DNA from: Bacteroidota bacterium
Lineage (GTDB): Bacteria > Bacteroidota > Bacteroidia > Bacteroidales > FEN-979
Reading direction: 5' to 3'
Assembly (NCBI GenBank): GCA_026391835.1
Contig: JAPLDF010000065.1
Span: 1 to 64,000, forward strand
DNA length: 64,000 bases
The notes under the pieces: model-generated
What the model saw: only the letters and a program-made list of their open reading frames with translations
Database searches by the model: none
What the model was told of the DNA's origin: nothing
Position numbers and translations under genes: made by a program
In this document: in pieces, positions 16,362 to 24,238 of the stretch
Layout: each line of letters opens with the position of its first letter
How positions within the stretch are numbered: the first letter of the stretch is position 1

Positions 16362-17630
16362 TCATTTCGCTTCCGGCGAGTGTATCATCTTCCCGTTCAG
16401 AATGACCTGCTCAACTTTGTTGCTCCCATATGCATATGGCATAAAAGAGAATGTCGGGATGGGTTTTGTGATAAAAAAATTGGCTATTTTTCCGCGGGCG
16501 ATACTGCCATAGTCTTCACTCAAACCCATGGCATATGCGCCATTTATAGTTACAGCATTGATTGCTTCTTCCGGAAGCATGCGGTATTTGATGCAGGCCA
16601 TCGAAAGGACAAATTGCATGTTCCCGGAAGGCGATGAACCCGGGTTGAAATCGCTTGCCATGGCAACCGGAAGTCCATTACTGATCATTTTGCGAACAGG
16701 GGCAAACGCCATTTCCAGGAAAAACGCAGCACCCGGCAATATCGTCGGCATGGTTTCGGTACCAAGCAGACACTCAATTTCTTCATCTCCGGTGAATTCG
16801 AGATGATCGACGGACAGGGCATTGTACTTGACCCCAACCTGTATTCCACCCGAATAATCAAGTTCGTTGGCATGAATCTTGGCACGCATCCCATATTTCA
16901 TCCCGGCATTCAGGATACGGTCGGTTTCTTCAACAGTAAAAAACCCGCGGTCACAAAACACATCAATATAATCAGCGAGGTCTTCTGAAGAAACCTGCGG
17001 GATCATCTCACTGATTACCATATCAACAAATTCACCCTGGCGGCCTTTGTATGCTTCCGGAACCGCATGGGCCCCAAGAAATGTCGGAACGATTTTAACA
17101 GGTGACATTGTTTTCAACGCTTGGATCACCCGGAGCATTTTCAGTTCATCTGCAGTATTCAATCCATAACCACTCTTTATCTCTACCGCGCCTGTGCCCA
17201 GCATGCTGATCTCGTTCAACCTGACCATTGCCTGCCCGATAAGTTCCTCCTCGGTGGCAACATGCAGTCGTTTTGCCGAATTAAGAATACCTCCCCCGCG
17301 CTTTGCTATTTCCTCATAACTCAGCCCTTTGATTTTATCAATGTATTCAATCTCACGGCTTCCGGCATATACCAGGTGCGTATGGCTGTCGCAGAAACTT
17401 GGGAAAACCATTTTATCAGTCGCGTCAATGACAACCCGTTCATTATCCGGCATAACAGAAACAGCTTCAGGAACCGGCATTTTTCCAAAATCCCTGATTC
17501 GGCAACCATCGGTCAATAACCAGGCATTTTTAATGGTATTTAGCTTTGACATTGCGCTGCCTGCAACCATGCGCTGCGGTTTATCTTCAACCTGTATGAG
17601 TTCTTTGATATTTATTATCAGGAATGACAT
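16362..17630 (-). CDS. hutI: Imidazolonepropionase
   Basis: 422 residues. Amidohydrolase-fold enzyme that opens 4-imidazolone-5-propanoate to N-formimino-L-glutamate, the step before the glutamate formimidoyltransferase encoded at 10774. Metal and substrate residues are visible: the HTH of FCDSHTHLVYAGSR, the His in AKIHANELDYSGG, the SVDHLEF His, and Asp in MASDFNPGS. The length is typical of the family. The N-terminal start MSFLIINIKELIQV is the usual small beta domain. Cytoplasmic. Confidence 0.96.
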   Translation of the reverse strand: MSFLIINIKELIQVEDKPQRMVAGSAMSKLNTIKNAWLLTDGCRIRDFGKMPVPEAVSVMPDNERVVIDATDKMVFPSFCDSHTHLVYAGSREIEYIDKIKGLSYEEIAKRGGGILNSAKRLHVATEEELIGQAMVRLNEISMLGTGAVEIKSGYGLNTADELKMLRVIQALKTMSPVKIVPTFLGAHAVPEAYKGRQGEFVDMVISEMIPQVSSEDLADYIDVFCDRGFFTVEETDRILNAGMKYGMRAKIHANELDYSGGIQVGVKYNALSVDHLEFTGDEEIECLLGTETMPTILPGAAFFLEMAFAPVRKMISNGLPVAMASDFNPGSSPSGNMQFVLSMACIKYRMLPEEAINAVTINGAYAMGLSEDYGSIARGKIANFFITKPIPTFSFMPYAYGSNKVEQVILNGKMIHSPEAK

Positions 17631-17668
17631 GCGTTTTATTTTGGTTCACGAAAGTAACCTTTTTTTTG

Positions 17669-17676
17669 CAAAAGTA
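17669..17676 (-). promoter_or_regulatory. -7 promoter box of hutI
   Basis: Minus-strand TACTTTTG, 38 bp before the hutI start. It is divergent from the C10 peptidase promoter 43 bp away. Confidence 0.6.
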
Positions 17677-17719
17677 TGGAGTTTTGCCTGGCCACCATTA
17701 TTCGTTTGCTTAATTGTGT

Positions 17720-17727
17720 TATCTTTG
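17720..17727 (+). promoter_or_regulatory. -7 promoter box TATCTTTG
   Basis: Exact TAnnTTTG match 46 bp before the C10 peptidase ATG. Confidence 0.65.
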
Positions 17728-17773
17728 TAACAGATATTCTTACATGGTAAACTAAACTGAATCAACACTTCCA

Positions 17774-19912
17774 ATGAAAAAAACCGTACTGCTGATTACC
17801 GCCCTTATCCTATTTGCCGGCCTGAGTGCTTCCGCAAAACTGGTTGAGATTGAAAAAGCCAAACAGGCTGGAAAAAACTTCTATTTTGCCCGTCTGAACA
17901 AAAACCTCCTGCAATCTGTTGCTTACAATGAACTGAAAATTTCCAATGCTTTTATTGAAAAGGCCGGTGATGTCCCGGTCTATTATACTTTTAATTTTAC
18001 AGGCAAAGGATATATCATTGTATCTGCTGATGATGGCTGTTATCCGGTAATAGGTTATTCATTTGATTCACAATACAATCCGGAAAGTCAATCCGAAAAT
18101 TTTGTTTACTGGATGAGTTCCCGGAAGCAGGAAATTATGAATAACATTCAAAACAATATTCTTCCAGACCTTGCCATTTCAGATGAATGGAACAGGCTTT
18201 CCTCTAAGGATCCAATGGAAAATACCGATGGGCAATCAGCTGTAATGGATGTTGCCCCGCTATTAAACAGCACCTGGGACCAGGGATTTCCTTACAATGT
18301 GTTGTGTCCTGCAGAGCCGACCTGTGGTTCGTTCGGTGGTCACGTTACAGTTGGCTGTGTTGCAACCGCCATGGCCCAGATCATGTATTACTGGAGGTGG
18401 CCATTAACCGGAACAGGATCACACTGCTACTATCCCCCGGCAGGCTACGGTCAGCAATGTGCCGATTTTGGGAATACCACCTACGACTGGAACGGAATGA
18501 CAGACGCCCCAACCAGTGAATGTGCCCCGATTGCGTTAATTTCATATCACGCGGGAGTAAGTGTGAATATGATGTACAATGATGATGGCGCCTGCTCTTC
18601 GGGTTCGTATCAAAATACGGTACCTGCGGCCCTGATAAACTATTTCAGATATGCTTCATCGTGCATGTCTGCAAATAAAATGTCCTATTCAATCACGGCA
18701 TGGAACAACCTGCTGCAGGGCGACCTGGGTGCTGGTAAACCTGTTCAGTACGGTGGCCAGGGCGCAGGTGGCGGTCATTCCTGGGTGTGTGATGGTTACC
18801 AGGGAGCCGATTTTTATCATATGAACTGGGGCTGGAGTGGATCCGATAACGGATATTTTTATCTTAACAATCTGAACCCGGCCGGATTCACTTTCAACAA
18901 CTCACAGAGCGCTGTCTTCCATATCGAGCCGAACACCTCCATGTACCCTTCCTATTGCAATGGCAGTACAATTTTGAGCACTTACGATTTCGGCAGCATC
19001 GAAGACGGCAGCGGACCTGTTTCATACTACCAGGATAACACAAGCTGCAACTGGCTTATCCAACCTGACGACAGCGTGGCTACCATCACCCTCAGTTTTA
19101 CCCAGTTCAAAACAGCCACCGGTGATGTTGTAAAAGTTTACGATGGTGCCAATGCCTCGGCAACACTGATCGGTACCTATACAGGCGCCCTCACTTCGAT
19201 GCCATCTGTTACTTCAACAGGTCCGAAAATGTTTATCACGTTTACCACCGATGGTTCGGGCACGGAACAAGGGTGGAAAGCCAAGTATACCAGCAACCTT
19301 GTCAAATTCTGTGCATCCAACACCACCCTGCTTGATGGATGGGGAACCATTACCGATGGAAGCGATCGGTTTGATTACCGCAACAGTTCCAATTGCAAAT
19401 GGAAAATCATGCCCGTCGGATGCACCAAACTCGTGCTTACCCCCACCAGTTTCAACACGGAAGCGAACAGCGACAAACTCCAGGTTTATGACCTAGGTAC
19501 CAGTGCTTTGCTTGCCACATGGTCGGGTGCGGAGTTGCCTTCACCAATCGAATCAACTACCGGAGCAGTAATGCTTATCTGGAGCACAAACGGATCAGTG
19601 CGCGGTGCCGGTTGGGAAATCAGTTATTCCCCCATGGTTGGTATCGAAAATGCCAGTGTTTTCACTGACCTCAGTGTTTATCCAAACCCTGCATCCGGCT
19701 GGATAAATATTGCTTTTACCATCACCGAGCCACAGAATGTAAAGGTTGAACTGCTTTCGCTGCAGGGGGAATCACTCTGCCAGGATAACCTGGTCTACTT
19801 TAAAGGGAAATATGAAAACAAGATAGATGTTTCGTCTTTTGCAAAGGGCGTATACATGCTCCGAATTAAATCAGATATGGGAACATCCGTAAAAAAGATT
19901 GTTATTCAATAG
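17774..19912 (+). CDS. C10 (streptopain-type) cysteine peptidase with CUB domains and T9SS tail
   Basis: 712 residues. Signal peptide (1-21), then an inhibitory propeptide (about 22-150) of the Spi type ending near VMDVAPLLNSTWDQG. The catalytic domain (about 155-390) has the nucleophile Cys in GCVATAMAQIMYYW and the His in GGGHSWVCDGY, with NWGWSGSDNGYF after it. Two CUB-like domains follow (about 395-510 and 512-625), each with paired Cys and CNW or CKW. A type A T9SS sorting domain ends the protein (VYPNPASGWINI to KKIVIQ). It is an exported, self-activating protease of the interpain/periodontain group. Its own promoter and terminator make it monocistronic. Confidence 0.93.
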   Translation: MKKTVLLITALILFAGLSASAKLVEIEKAKQAGKNFYFARLNKNLLQSVAYNELKISNAFIEKAGDVPVYYTFNFTGKGYIIVSADDGCYPVIGYSFDSQYNPESQSENFVYWMSSRKQEIMNNIQNNILPDLAISDEWNRLSSKDPMENTDGQSAVMDVAPLLNSTWDQGFPYNVLCPAEPTCGSFGGHVTVGCVATAMAQIMYYWRWPLTGTGSHCYYPPAGYGQQCADFGNTTYDWNGMTDAPTSECAPIALISYHAGVSVNMMYNDDGACSSGSYQNTVPAALINYFRYASSCMSANKMSYSITAWNNLLQGDLGAGKPVQYGGQGAGGGHSWVCDGYQGADFYHMNWGWSGSDNGYFYLNNLNPAGFTFNNSQSAVFHIEPNTSMYPSYCNGSTILSTYDFGSIEDGSGPVSYYQDNTSCNWLIQPDDSVATITLSFTQFKTATGDVVKVYDGANASATLIGTYTGALTSMPSVTSTGPKMFITFTTDGSGTEQGWKAKYTSNLVKFCASNTTLLDGWGTITDGSDRFDYRNSSNCKWKIMPVGCTKLVLTPTSFNTEANSDKLQVYDLGTSALLATWSGAELPSPIESTTGAVMLIWSTNGSVRGAGWEISYSPMVGIENASVFTDLSVYPNPASGWINIAFTITEPQNVKVELLSLQGESLCQDNLVYFKGKYENKIDVSSFAKGVYMLRIKSDMGTSVKKIVIQ

Positions 19913-19931
19913 CAAAATCTATCGATCGACG

Positions 19932-19967
19932 GGCCCGTGATCATTCAACATCACGGGCTTTTTTTTT
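19932..19967 (+). terminator. Strong terminator after the C10 peptidase
   Basis: 9-bp GCCCGTGAT/ATCACGGGC stem with an 8-base loop and nine T. It overlaps the 3' end of the convergent zinc-ribbon gene. Confidence 0.92.
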
Positions 19968-20373
19968 CGTTGAAAAGGATATCTACCTCGCCACGGTTTT
20001 TTATACAGTCAATCAAACGGTTTTTCAACTTCCAGCAAGTCATTTGCCGAAGATCAAGCAGCCGTGAAAGCTCATATGTGGAAACAGCAGGGTCATGACA
20101 AACCAGGTAAACAATCCGAAACGCTTCGGTAATGGGAATGTGACACCTGTGAAAAATAGTATGCGCAGTTGCCGACTCTTCACTTTTGCAGCGTGTACAT
20201 CGGCGCGCATATAATGTCTTGCCTTTACAGTAATTTTCGTTACCGCATTTGTTGCAAATAAAACCACCTTCCCATTTTTTTTCAGCAAGGAATTTCAAGC
20301 ATTCCTCCTCCGTCGAAAAAAATCCGGCAAGCTCACCAATATCAAGTTGTTTGAACGATACAGACATAGACAT
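19951..20373 (-). CDS. Free-standing IS1595-type transposase zinc-ribbon protein
   Basis: 140 residues from the ATG at 20373 (a second ATG lies at 20367; the open frame starts at a TTG at 20382). Residues about 17-75 match the N-terminal zinc ribbon of IS1595/ISXO2 transposases: EECLKFLAEKKWEGGFICNKCG, then a CTRC pair and a TAHTIFH segment. A helical region follows (LSRLLDLRQMTCWKLKNRL), which in transposases precedes the DDE nuclease. Here the protein simply stops, with no nuclease and no inverted repeats. It keeps a consensus promoter, so it may be a domesticated DNA-binding protein. A decayed transposon remnant is the alternative. Confidence 0.75.
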   Translation of the reverse strand: MSMSVSFKQLDIGELAGFFSTEEECLKFLAEKKWEGGFICNKCGNENYCKGKTLYARRCTRCKSEESATAHTIFHRCHIPITEAFRIVYLVCHDPAVSTYELSRLLDLRQMTCWKLKNRLIDCIKNRGEVDILFNEKKSP

Positions 20374-20390
20374 ATAATACAATCAGGTTG

Positions 20391-20398
20391 CAAAAGTA
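20391..20398 (-). promoter_or_regulatory. -7 promoter box of the zinc-ribbon gene
   Basis: Minus-strand TACTTTTG, 17 bp before the ATG at 20373. It is divergent from the thioredoxin promoter. Confidence 0.6.
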
Positions 20399-20442
20399 AA
20401 AAAAATAGTGATATTTATGCGATTTGTGTGAATATTTATTTT

Positions 20443-20450
20443 TATCTTTG
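20443..20450 (+). promoter_or_regulatory. -7 promoter box TATCTTTG
   Basis: Exact TAnnTTTG match 25 bp before the ATG at 20476. A TTTG at 20423-20426 lies 16 bp upstream. Confidence 0.65.
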
Positions 20451-20475
20451 CAGCGTCATTCAAATAAACCAAATT

Positions 20476-20940
20476 ATGAAAAAACTGACTTTCGTTTTAC
20501 TGTTCCTCGTCTCGTTTACATTCAATGCATGCAGCAGCACGGATAATAAGGAAACCGGCAGCACCGGAAATCCTGAAGGACAAGTGAACAAGCTAACTGC
20601 CGAATCATTTCAAAAACTGGTTTGGGATTACAAAACAAACCAGAAAGAATGGGTTTTTAATGGTGATCAGCCGTGCATCATTGATTTTTATGCCGACTGG
20701 TGCCGTCCATGTAAAATGGTTGCGCCGATTATGGAAGAGCTTTCAAAGGAATACCAGGGCAAAGTCCGAATCTATAAGGTTAACACGGATGAACAGCGCG
20801 AACTTGCCGGGTTGTTTAATGTAAACTCGATTCCGGCGGTCCTGTTTGTCCCGAAAAATGGCAAGCCGCAAATGTCGGTGGGAGCCATGCAAAAACCTGC
20901 TTATGTGGAGATGATAAAAAATGTCCTGCTGGTTAAATAA
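20476..20940 (+). CDS. Thioredoxin-fold lipoprotein
   Basis: 154 residues. A lipoprotein signal peptide with Cys19 (FNACSSTD) is followed by a Ser/Gly linker and a thioredoxin domain (about 50-154). The active site reads DWCRPCKMV, so the usual CGPC is CRPC, which should shift the redox potential. The cis-Pro loop (NSIPAVLFV) is intact. It is likely a membrane-anchored periplasmic thiol oxidoreductase. It lies 62 bp upstream of a cytoplasmic thioredoxin with clearly related sequence (both end in PQMSVGA plus a helix), so the two arose by duplication. Confidence 0.9.
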   Translation: MKKLTFVLLFLVSFTFNACSSTDNKETGSTGNPEGQVNKLTAESFQKLVWDYKTNQKEWVFNGDQPCIIDFYADWCRPCKMVAPIMEELSKEYQGKVRIYKVNTDEQRELAGLFNVNSIPAVLFVPKNGKPQMSVGAMQKPAYVEMIKNVLLVK

Positions 20941-21002
20941 TGGCCAAGGATATCAATACCTGGGGAAATAATCTTTAATCTTTAATTTTTAATCGAAATA
21001 AA

Positions 21003-21365
21003 ATGGTAGAACACTTAACCAAAGAGTCTTTCTTAGAGAAAGTATTTAATTTTGAGCAAAACCAGGAGTGGAAGTTCGAAGGAACCCTTCCCTGTATCAT
21101 TGATTTTTATGCCGACTGGTGCGGTCCCTGCAAAATGGTAGCTCCTGTACTTGAAGAACTTGCCATCGAATATTCAGGAAAAATCAACATTTATAAAATA
21201 GATACTGAAGCTGAACAGGAACTGGCAGGTGCATTTGGCATCCGCAGCATACCTTCGATGCTATTTGTTCCGATGAATGAACAACCCCAGATGTCAGTCG
21301 GGGCATTGCCAAAGGATTCGCTCAAAAAGGCTATCAACGATGTATTGCTGAAGGAAGCAAATTAA
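21003..21365 (+). CDS. Thioredoxin
   Basis: 120 residues, no signal peptide. Classical thioredoxin with the WCGPCKMVAPVLEEL active site and the cis-Pro loop RSIPSMLFV. It starts with a short helical extension (1-30) longer than in TrxA, shared with the lipoprotein paralogue upstream. The stop codon overlaps the ATG of the WbqC gene, so the two are translated together. Confidence 0.93.
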   Translation: MVEHLTKESFLEKVFNFEQNQEWKFEGTLPCIIDFYADWCGPCKMVAPVLEELAIEYSGKINIYKIDTEAEQELAGAFGIRSIPSMLFVPMNEQPQMSVGALPKDSLKKAINDVLLKEAN

Positions 21366-22000
21366 TGCCAATCCTGCTCGCAACGGCCTACTTCCCACCC
21401 GTCGATTATCTGGCAGCAGCTTTTCACGCGGATGAAATTATCATCGAGGCTTTTGAGACATATACGAAACAAACATACAGGAACCACTGTTCAATTTACG
21501 GACCTAACGGGAAGCATACATTGAGCATCCCGGTTGTAAAGAAAAACGGGAATCATACGCTTACAAAAGACATCTTACTATCGGAACATCAGCCATGGCA
21601 AAAAATCCATTGGCGTTCAATTGAAACGGCGTACAACAATTCGCCGTTTTTTCTTTATTACCAGGATTTGCTTGTCAGCTTTTTCGAAAAAGATTTCAGG
21701 TACCTGCTTGACCTGAACCTGGAAATTTTTTCGGTATTGCTGCAAATATTAAAAATCACGCGACCCGTCAGCCTGACTGAAAAATTTGAAAAAACACCTG
21801 CAGACATCAAGGATCTGCGAACTGTTTCAGGTGCCAAGCACCTTGACATTCATGCATATTACCCGCCATACACACAGGTTTTTGAGCCGCGTCATGGGTT
21901 CATCCCTGGATTAAGTATCCTTGATGTAATATTTAACCTTGGTCCTGAAACTGTAATTTATCTTGAATCGATAAATGCCGGAAATACGGTTGCGCCATAG
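21365..22000 (+). CDS. WbqC family protein
   Basis: 211 residues, whole-length match to the WbqC-like family: AYFPPVDYLAAAFHADEIIIEAFETYTKQTYRNHC, with segments such as TYRNHC, GPNGKHTLSIPV and HWRSIETAYNNSPFF. WbqC-type proteins occur in polysaccharide loci and are thought to act in amino-sugar or transferase reactions, but no reaction is proven for this Bacteroidota branch. The gene overlaps the thioredoxin stop by one base. It converges on the TMTC-like gene, 26 bp away. Confidence 0.85.
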   Translation: MPILLATAYFPPVDYLAAAFHADEIIIEAFETYTKQTYRNHCSIYGPNGKHTLSIPVVKKNGNHTLTKDILLSEHQPWQKIHWRSIETAYNNSPFFLYYQDLLVSFFEKDFRYLLDLNLEIFSVLLQILKITRPVSLTEKFEKTPADIKDLRTVSGAKHLDIHAYYPPYTQVFEPRHGFIPGLSILDVIFNLGPETVIYLESINAGNTVAP

Positions 22001-22026
22001 CAAGTTTCAACCTTACCTGCCTGGTG

Positions 22027-24039
22027 CTATCTTTTTTCAAACTTCTTCGCTTTCTCCAGGTATTCCCTGGATTTATCAGGCTGTCCCAGGTTTTGGCATA
22101 CTGCAGCAAGATTTTTCAACAATTGCACATCATCCGGTTTTATCCTTTCTGCAGCCTCAAATGCAGTTTTTGCCCCTTTCCAGTTATTGCTCATTCCATA
22201 CGCCATGCCAAGGTTGTTCTGCGCGGCAAAATCTGATTGGTTTAGACGAACAGCAGTTTCAAGATAAGGTATTGCAGAAACCGGATCTTTGGCATCCAGG
22301 TAGAGAACTCCCAGGTTGATGTTTACATCGAACCTTTTGGGGTTGATTATATACAGCCGTTTGTAAAGCTCAATTTTATGCCCGGTGTTCTGGTATTGAT
22401 TCATGAGTGAGATGAAGTTCTGATACACCTTGGGATTGTCGGGCAGATAATGTAAAATTGATGAATAAACCGTAAGGATTGTATCATAATTTTTATTGTA
22501 TTCATAGTAAGCAGCAGCAAGGTTGAACAGGGCAATAATTTGTTTTGGGTAAATCTGGACGGCCTTTTGCTGGTATTTTATGGATTGCCTCAGCAAACTG
22601 TCTCTGAGAGAGGCATCTTTTACCTGTCCGGCTTTCTTGATTAAATACTCCCCGGCAAGGGCGTTGCCTTTTGCGCTGTTCGACGAAACATGGACATCCG
22701 TGGTAAACAATGTATAACTGTCAGCCCAGTCACGGTTCCGGCTGACTGTCTTTACGCCATAAAGAGAAAGAATCACCAGTACTGTAACTGAGACCAGCCT
22801 TGCTGATAACACCTTATTTTTTAAGGTTTTCTGCATACTGTGTGAAAGGATCCAGGCCAGTCCAAGGCAAAAGCCAACCGACGGCATATAAAGGAACCGC
22901 TCATTCATAAAGGCCCCGATCGGGAACAGCAGGTTTGACACAATAGAAAGCGTAATGAAATAGTAAAGAACAGCATACGTTGTAATCTCTTTCTTTTTAT
23001 AAGTCAGAACTAAATAAATTAAAAGGCCAAGGTATACTGCAAGCGAAAGAAGGGCTTTAAATTCACTCCATGAAACAATGGGAATATGGTATGGGTAGTA
23101 ATCGTATGTGAGCGGATGAGGGAATACAAGGAGTTTGATGTATATCCCGAGGGTATACATGATTGTAGCGTACTTCTGCATCTTCGTCATTTCGATGAAC
23201 GGGTTATTCATCAAATCATTTTCAAGCCCTCCTGATGCATTGTGACCGATAACCCATTGCCGGAGTATAAGGAACAGAAGAGTCGCTATTCCCAGTGATA
23301 TGGCCGGGAAAAGGAGTTCCTTAAAAGAATATTTTGTAAAAAACCAGGTTGTCAGTGGTATAATGGCCAGGAAGGTGATTGCATTCTCCTTTGATAAAAG
23401 CGCCAAAAAGAAAACTATCCCGGAAAGGACCAGGTGAGAGGTTTTGTTTTTTACCAGGTAATCAAGGGTAAGTTTTAATGCAGCCAAAGAGAGAAGGAGC
23501 GAGAAAATCTCATCTCTTCCTTTTATATTTGCAACAACCTCTGTATGAACAGGATGGCCAACAAAGAACAGGGTAGCCAACAATGGTACCGAGATATACC
23601 ATTGCTTTTTGTCGGGAGGGATTCCCTTTAATACAAACAGTTGTGAGAATATCGTATACAGTAAAATTCCGGTCAGGATTAAAAGTAATATATTGATCAG
23701 ATGGCCTATTGCGGGATTTGCACCAAACAACTGATATTCAATAGCAAATGTGACAATTGAAAGAGGCCTGTAACGCCCTCCTGCTACCATGTTGTTATCT
23801 TTCCCGTAAAATCCGGAGAAAAGGTCCGTCGTTAGGATATCCGGGATGCCTTTGAAGCCGGATTTTGTGAACTGGTTCCCGGTGATGGCAATGAGATCAT
23901 CAAATGCATAATCAAGGGTAAGGGTATTGCCATAAAAGATAAAGCAGGCGCATACAATACAGAGATAAATATACTTCCTGAAAACAGGATTATCTGCAGG
24001 AACCGGAATGTTTGTTTTTTTCTTGACTTTGACGTTCAT
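22027..24039 (-). CDS. TMTC-like GT-C membrane protein with TPR domain
   Basis: 670 residues. The N-terminal two thirds (about 25-450) contain roughly ten membrane segments. The first extracytoplasmic loop has LDYAFDDLIAITGN; the paired Asp matches the metal-binding acidic pair of GT-C glycosyltransferases such as PMT and TMTC. The C-terminal part (about 470-665) is a row of TPR repeats (e.g. AIPYLETAVRLNQSDFAAQNNLG, here cited only by its core AAQNNLG). That domain order matches eukaryotic TMTC O-mannosyltransferases and their bacterial relatives. It is probably a protein or glycan glycosyltransferase; the sugar donor is inferred only. Minus-strand promoter at 24096. Confidence 0.82.
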   Translation of the reverse strand: MNVKVKKKTNIPVPADNPVFRKYIYLCIVCACFIFYGNTLTLDYAFDDLIAITGNQFTKSGFKGIPDILTTDLFSGFYGKDNNMVAGGRYRPLSIVTFAIEYQLFGANPAIGHLINILLLILTGILLYTIFSQLFVLKGIPPDKKQWYISVPLLATLFFVGHPVHTEVVANIKGRDEIFSLLLSLAALKLTLDYLVKNKTSHLVLSGIVFFLALLSKENAITFLAIIPLTTWFFTKYSFKELLFPAISLGIATLLFLILRQWVIGHNASGGLENDLMNNPFIEMTKMQKYATIMYTLGIYIKLLVFPHPLTYDYYPYHIPIVSWSEFKALLSLAVYLGLLIYLVLTYKKKEITTYAVLYYFITLSIVSNLLFPIGAFMNERFLYMPSVGFCLGLAWILSHSMQKTLKNKVLSARLVSVTVLVILSLYGVKTVSRNRDWADSYTLFTTDVHVSSNSAKGNALAGEYLIKKAGQVKDASLRDSLLRQSIKYQQKAVQIYPKQIIALFNLAAAYYEYNKNYDTILTVYSSILHYLPDNPKVYQNFISLMNQYQNTGHKIELYKRLYIINPKRFDVNINLGVLYLDAKDPVSAIPYLETAVRLNQSDFAAQNNLGMAYGMSNNWKGAKTAFEAAERIKPDDVQLLKNLAAVCQNLGQPDKSREYLEKAKKFEKR

Positions 24040-24095
24040 GGCATTTTTATTTACAGGTTCCGCGATAAAACAGGTGAGTGCAGCCAGTTTCGTTT

Positions 24096-24103
24096 CAAAT
24101 ATA
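24096..24103 (-). promoter_or_regulatory. -7 promoter box of the TMTC-like gene
   Basis: Minus-strand TATATTTG, 56 bp before the ATG. It fits TAnnTTTG. Confidence 0.55.
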
Positions 24104-24209
24104 TAAGATGGTTTTCATAAAACCTAATTTTCGCATCCGGATTTTTCAAATAAATTGGTTGTTTGATAAGATTTCAACGATGGAAACCATTGATATCGCT
24201 ATTTTTGAT

Positions 24210-24217
24210 TACCTTTG
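24210..24217 (+). promoter_or_regulatory. -7 promoter box of feoB
   Basis: TACCTTTG with a TTG -33 element at 24190-24192 (17-bp spacing). It predicts a leader of about 15 nt before the TTG start. Confidence 0.7.
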
Positions 24218-24238
24218 CATTAATTCAATCTAAATTAA

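Noticed and set aside
19951-20382. Intact IS1595 insertion sequence
   Set aside because: No DDE domain, no terminal inverted repeats and no target duplication flank the zinc-ribbon gene.
21990-22040. Terminator between WbqC and the TMTC-like gene
   Set aside because: Only a 5-bp ATAGC/GCTAT stem with a long loop before the T run; too weak to call.
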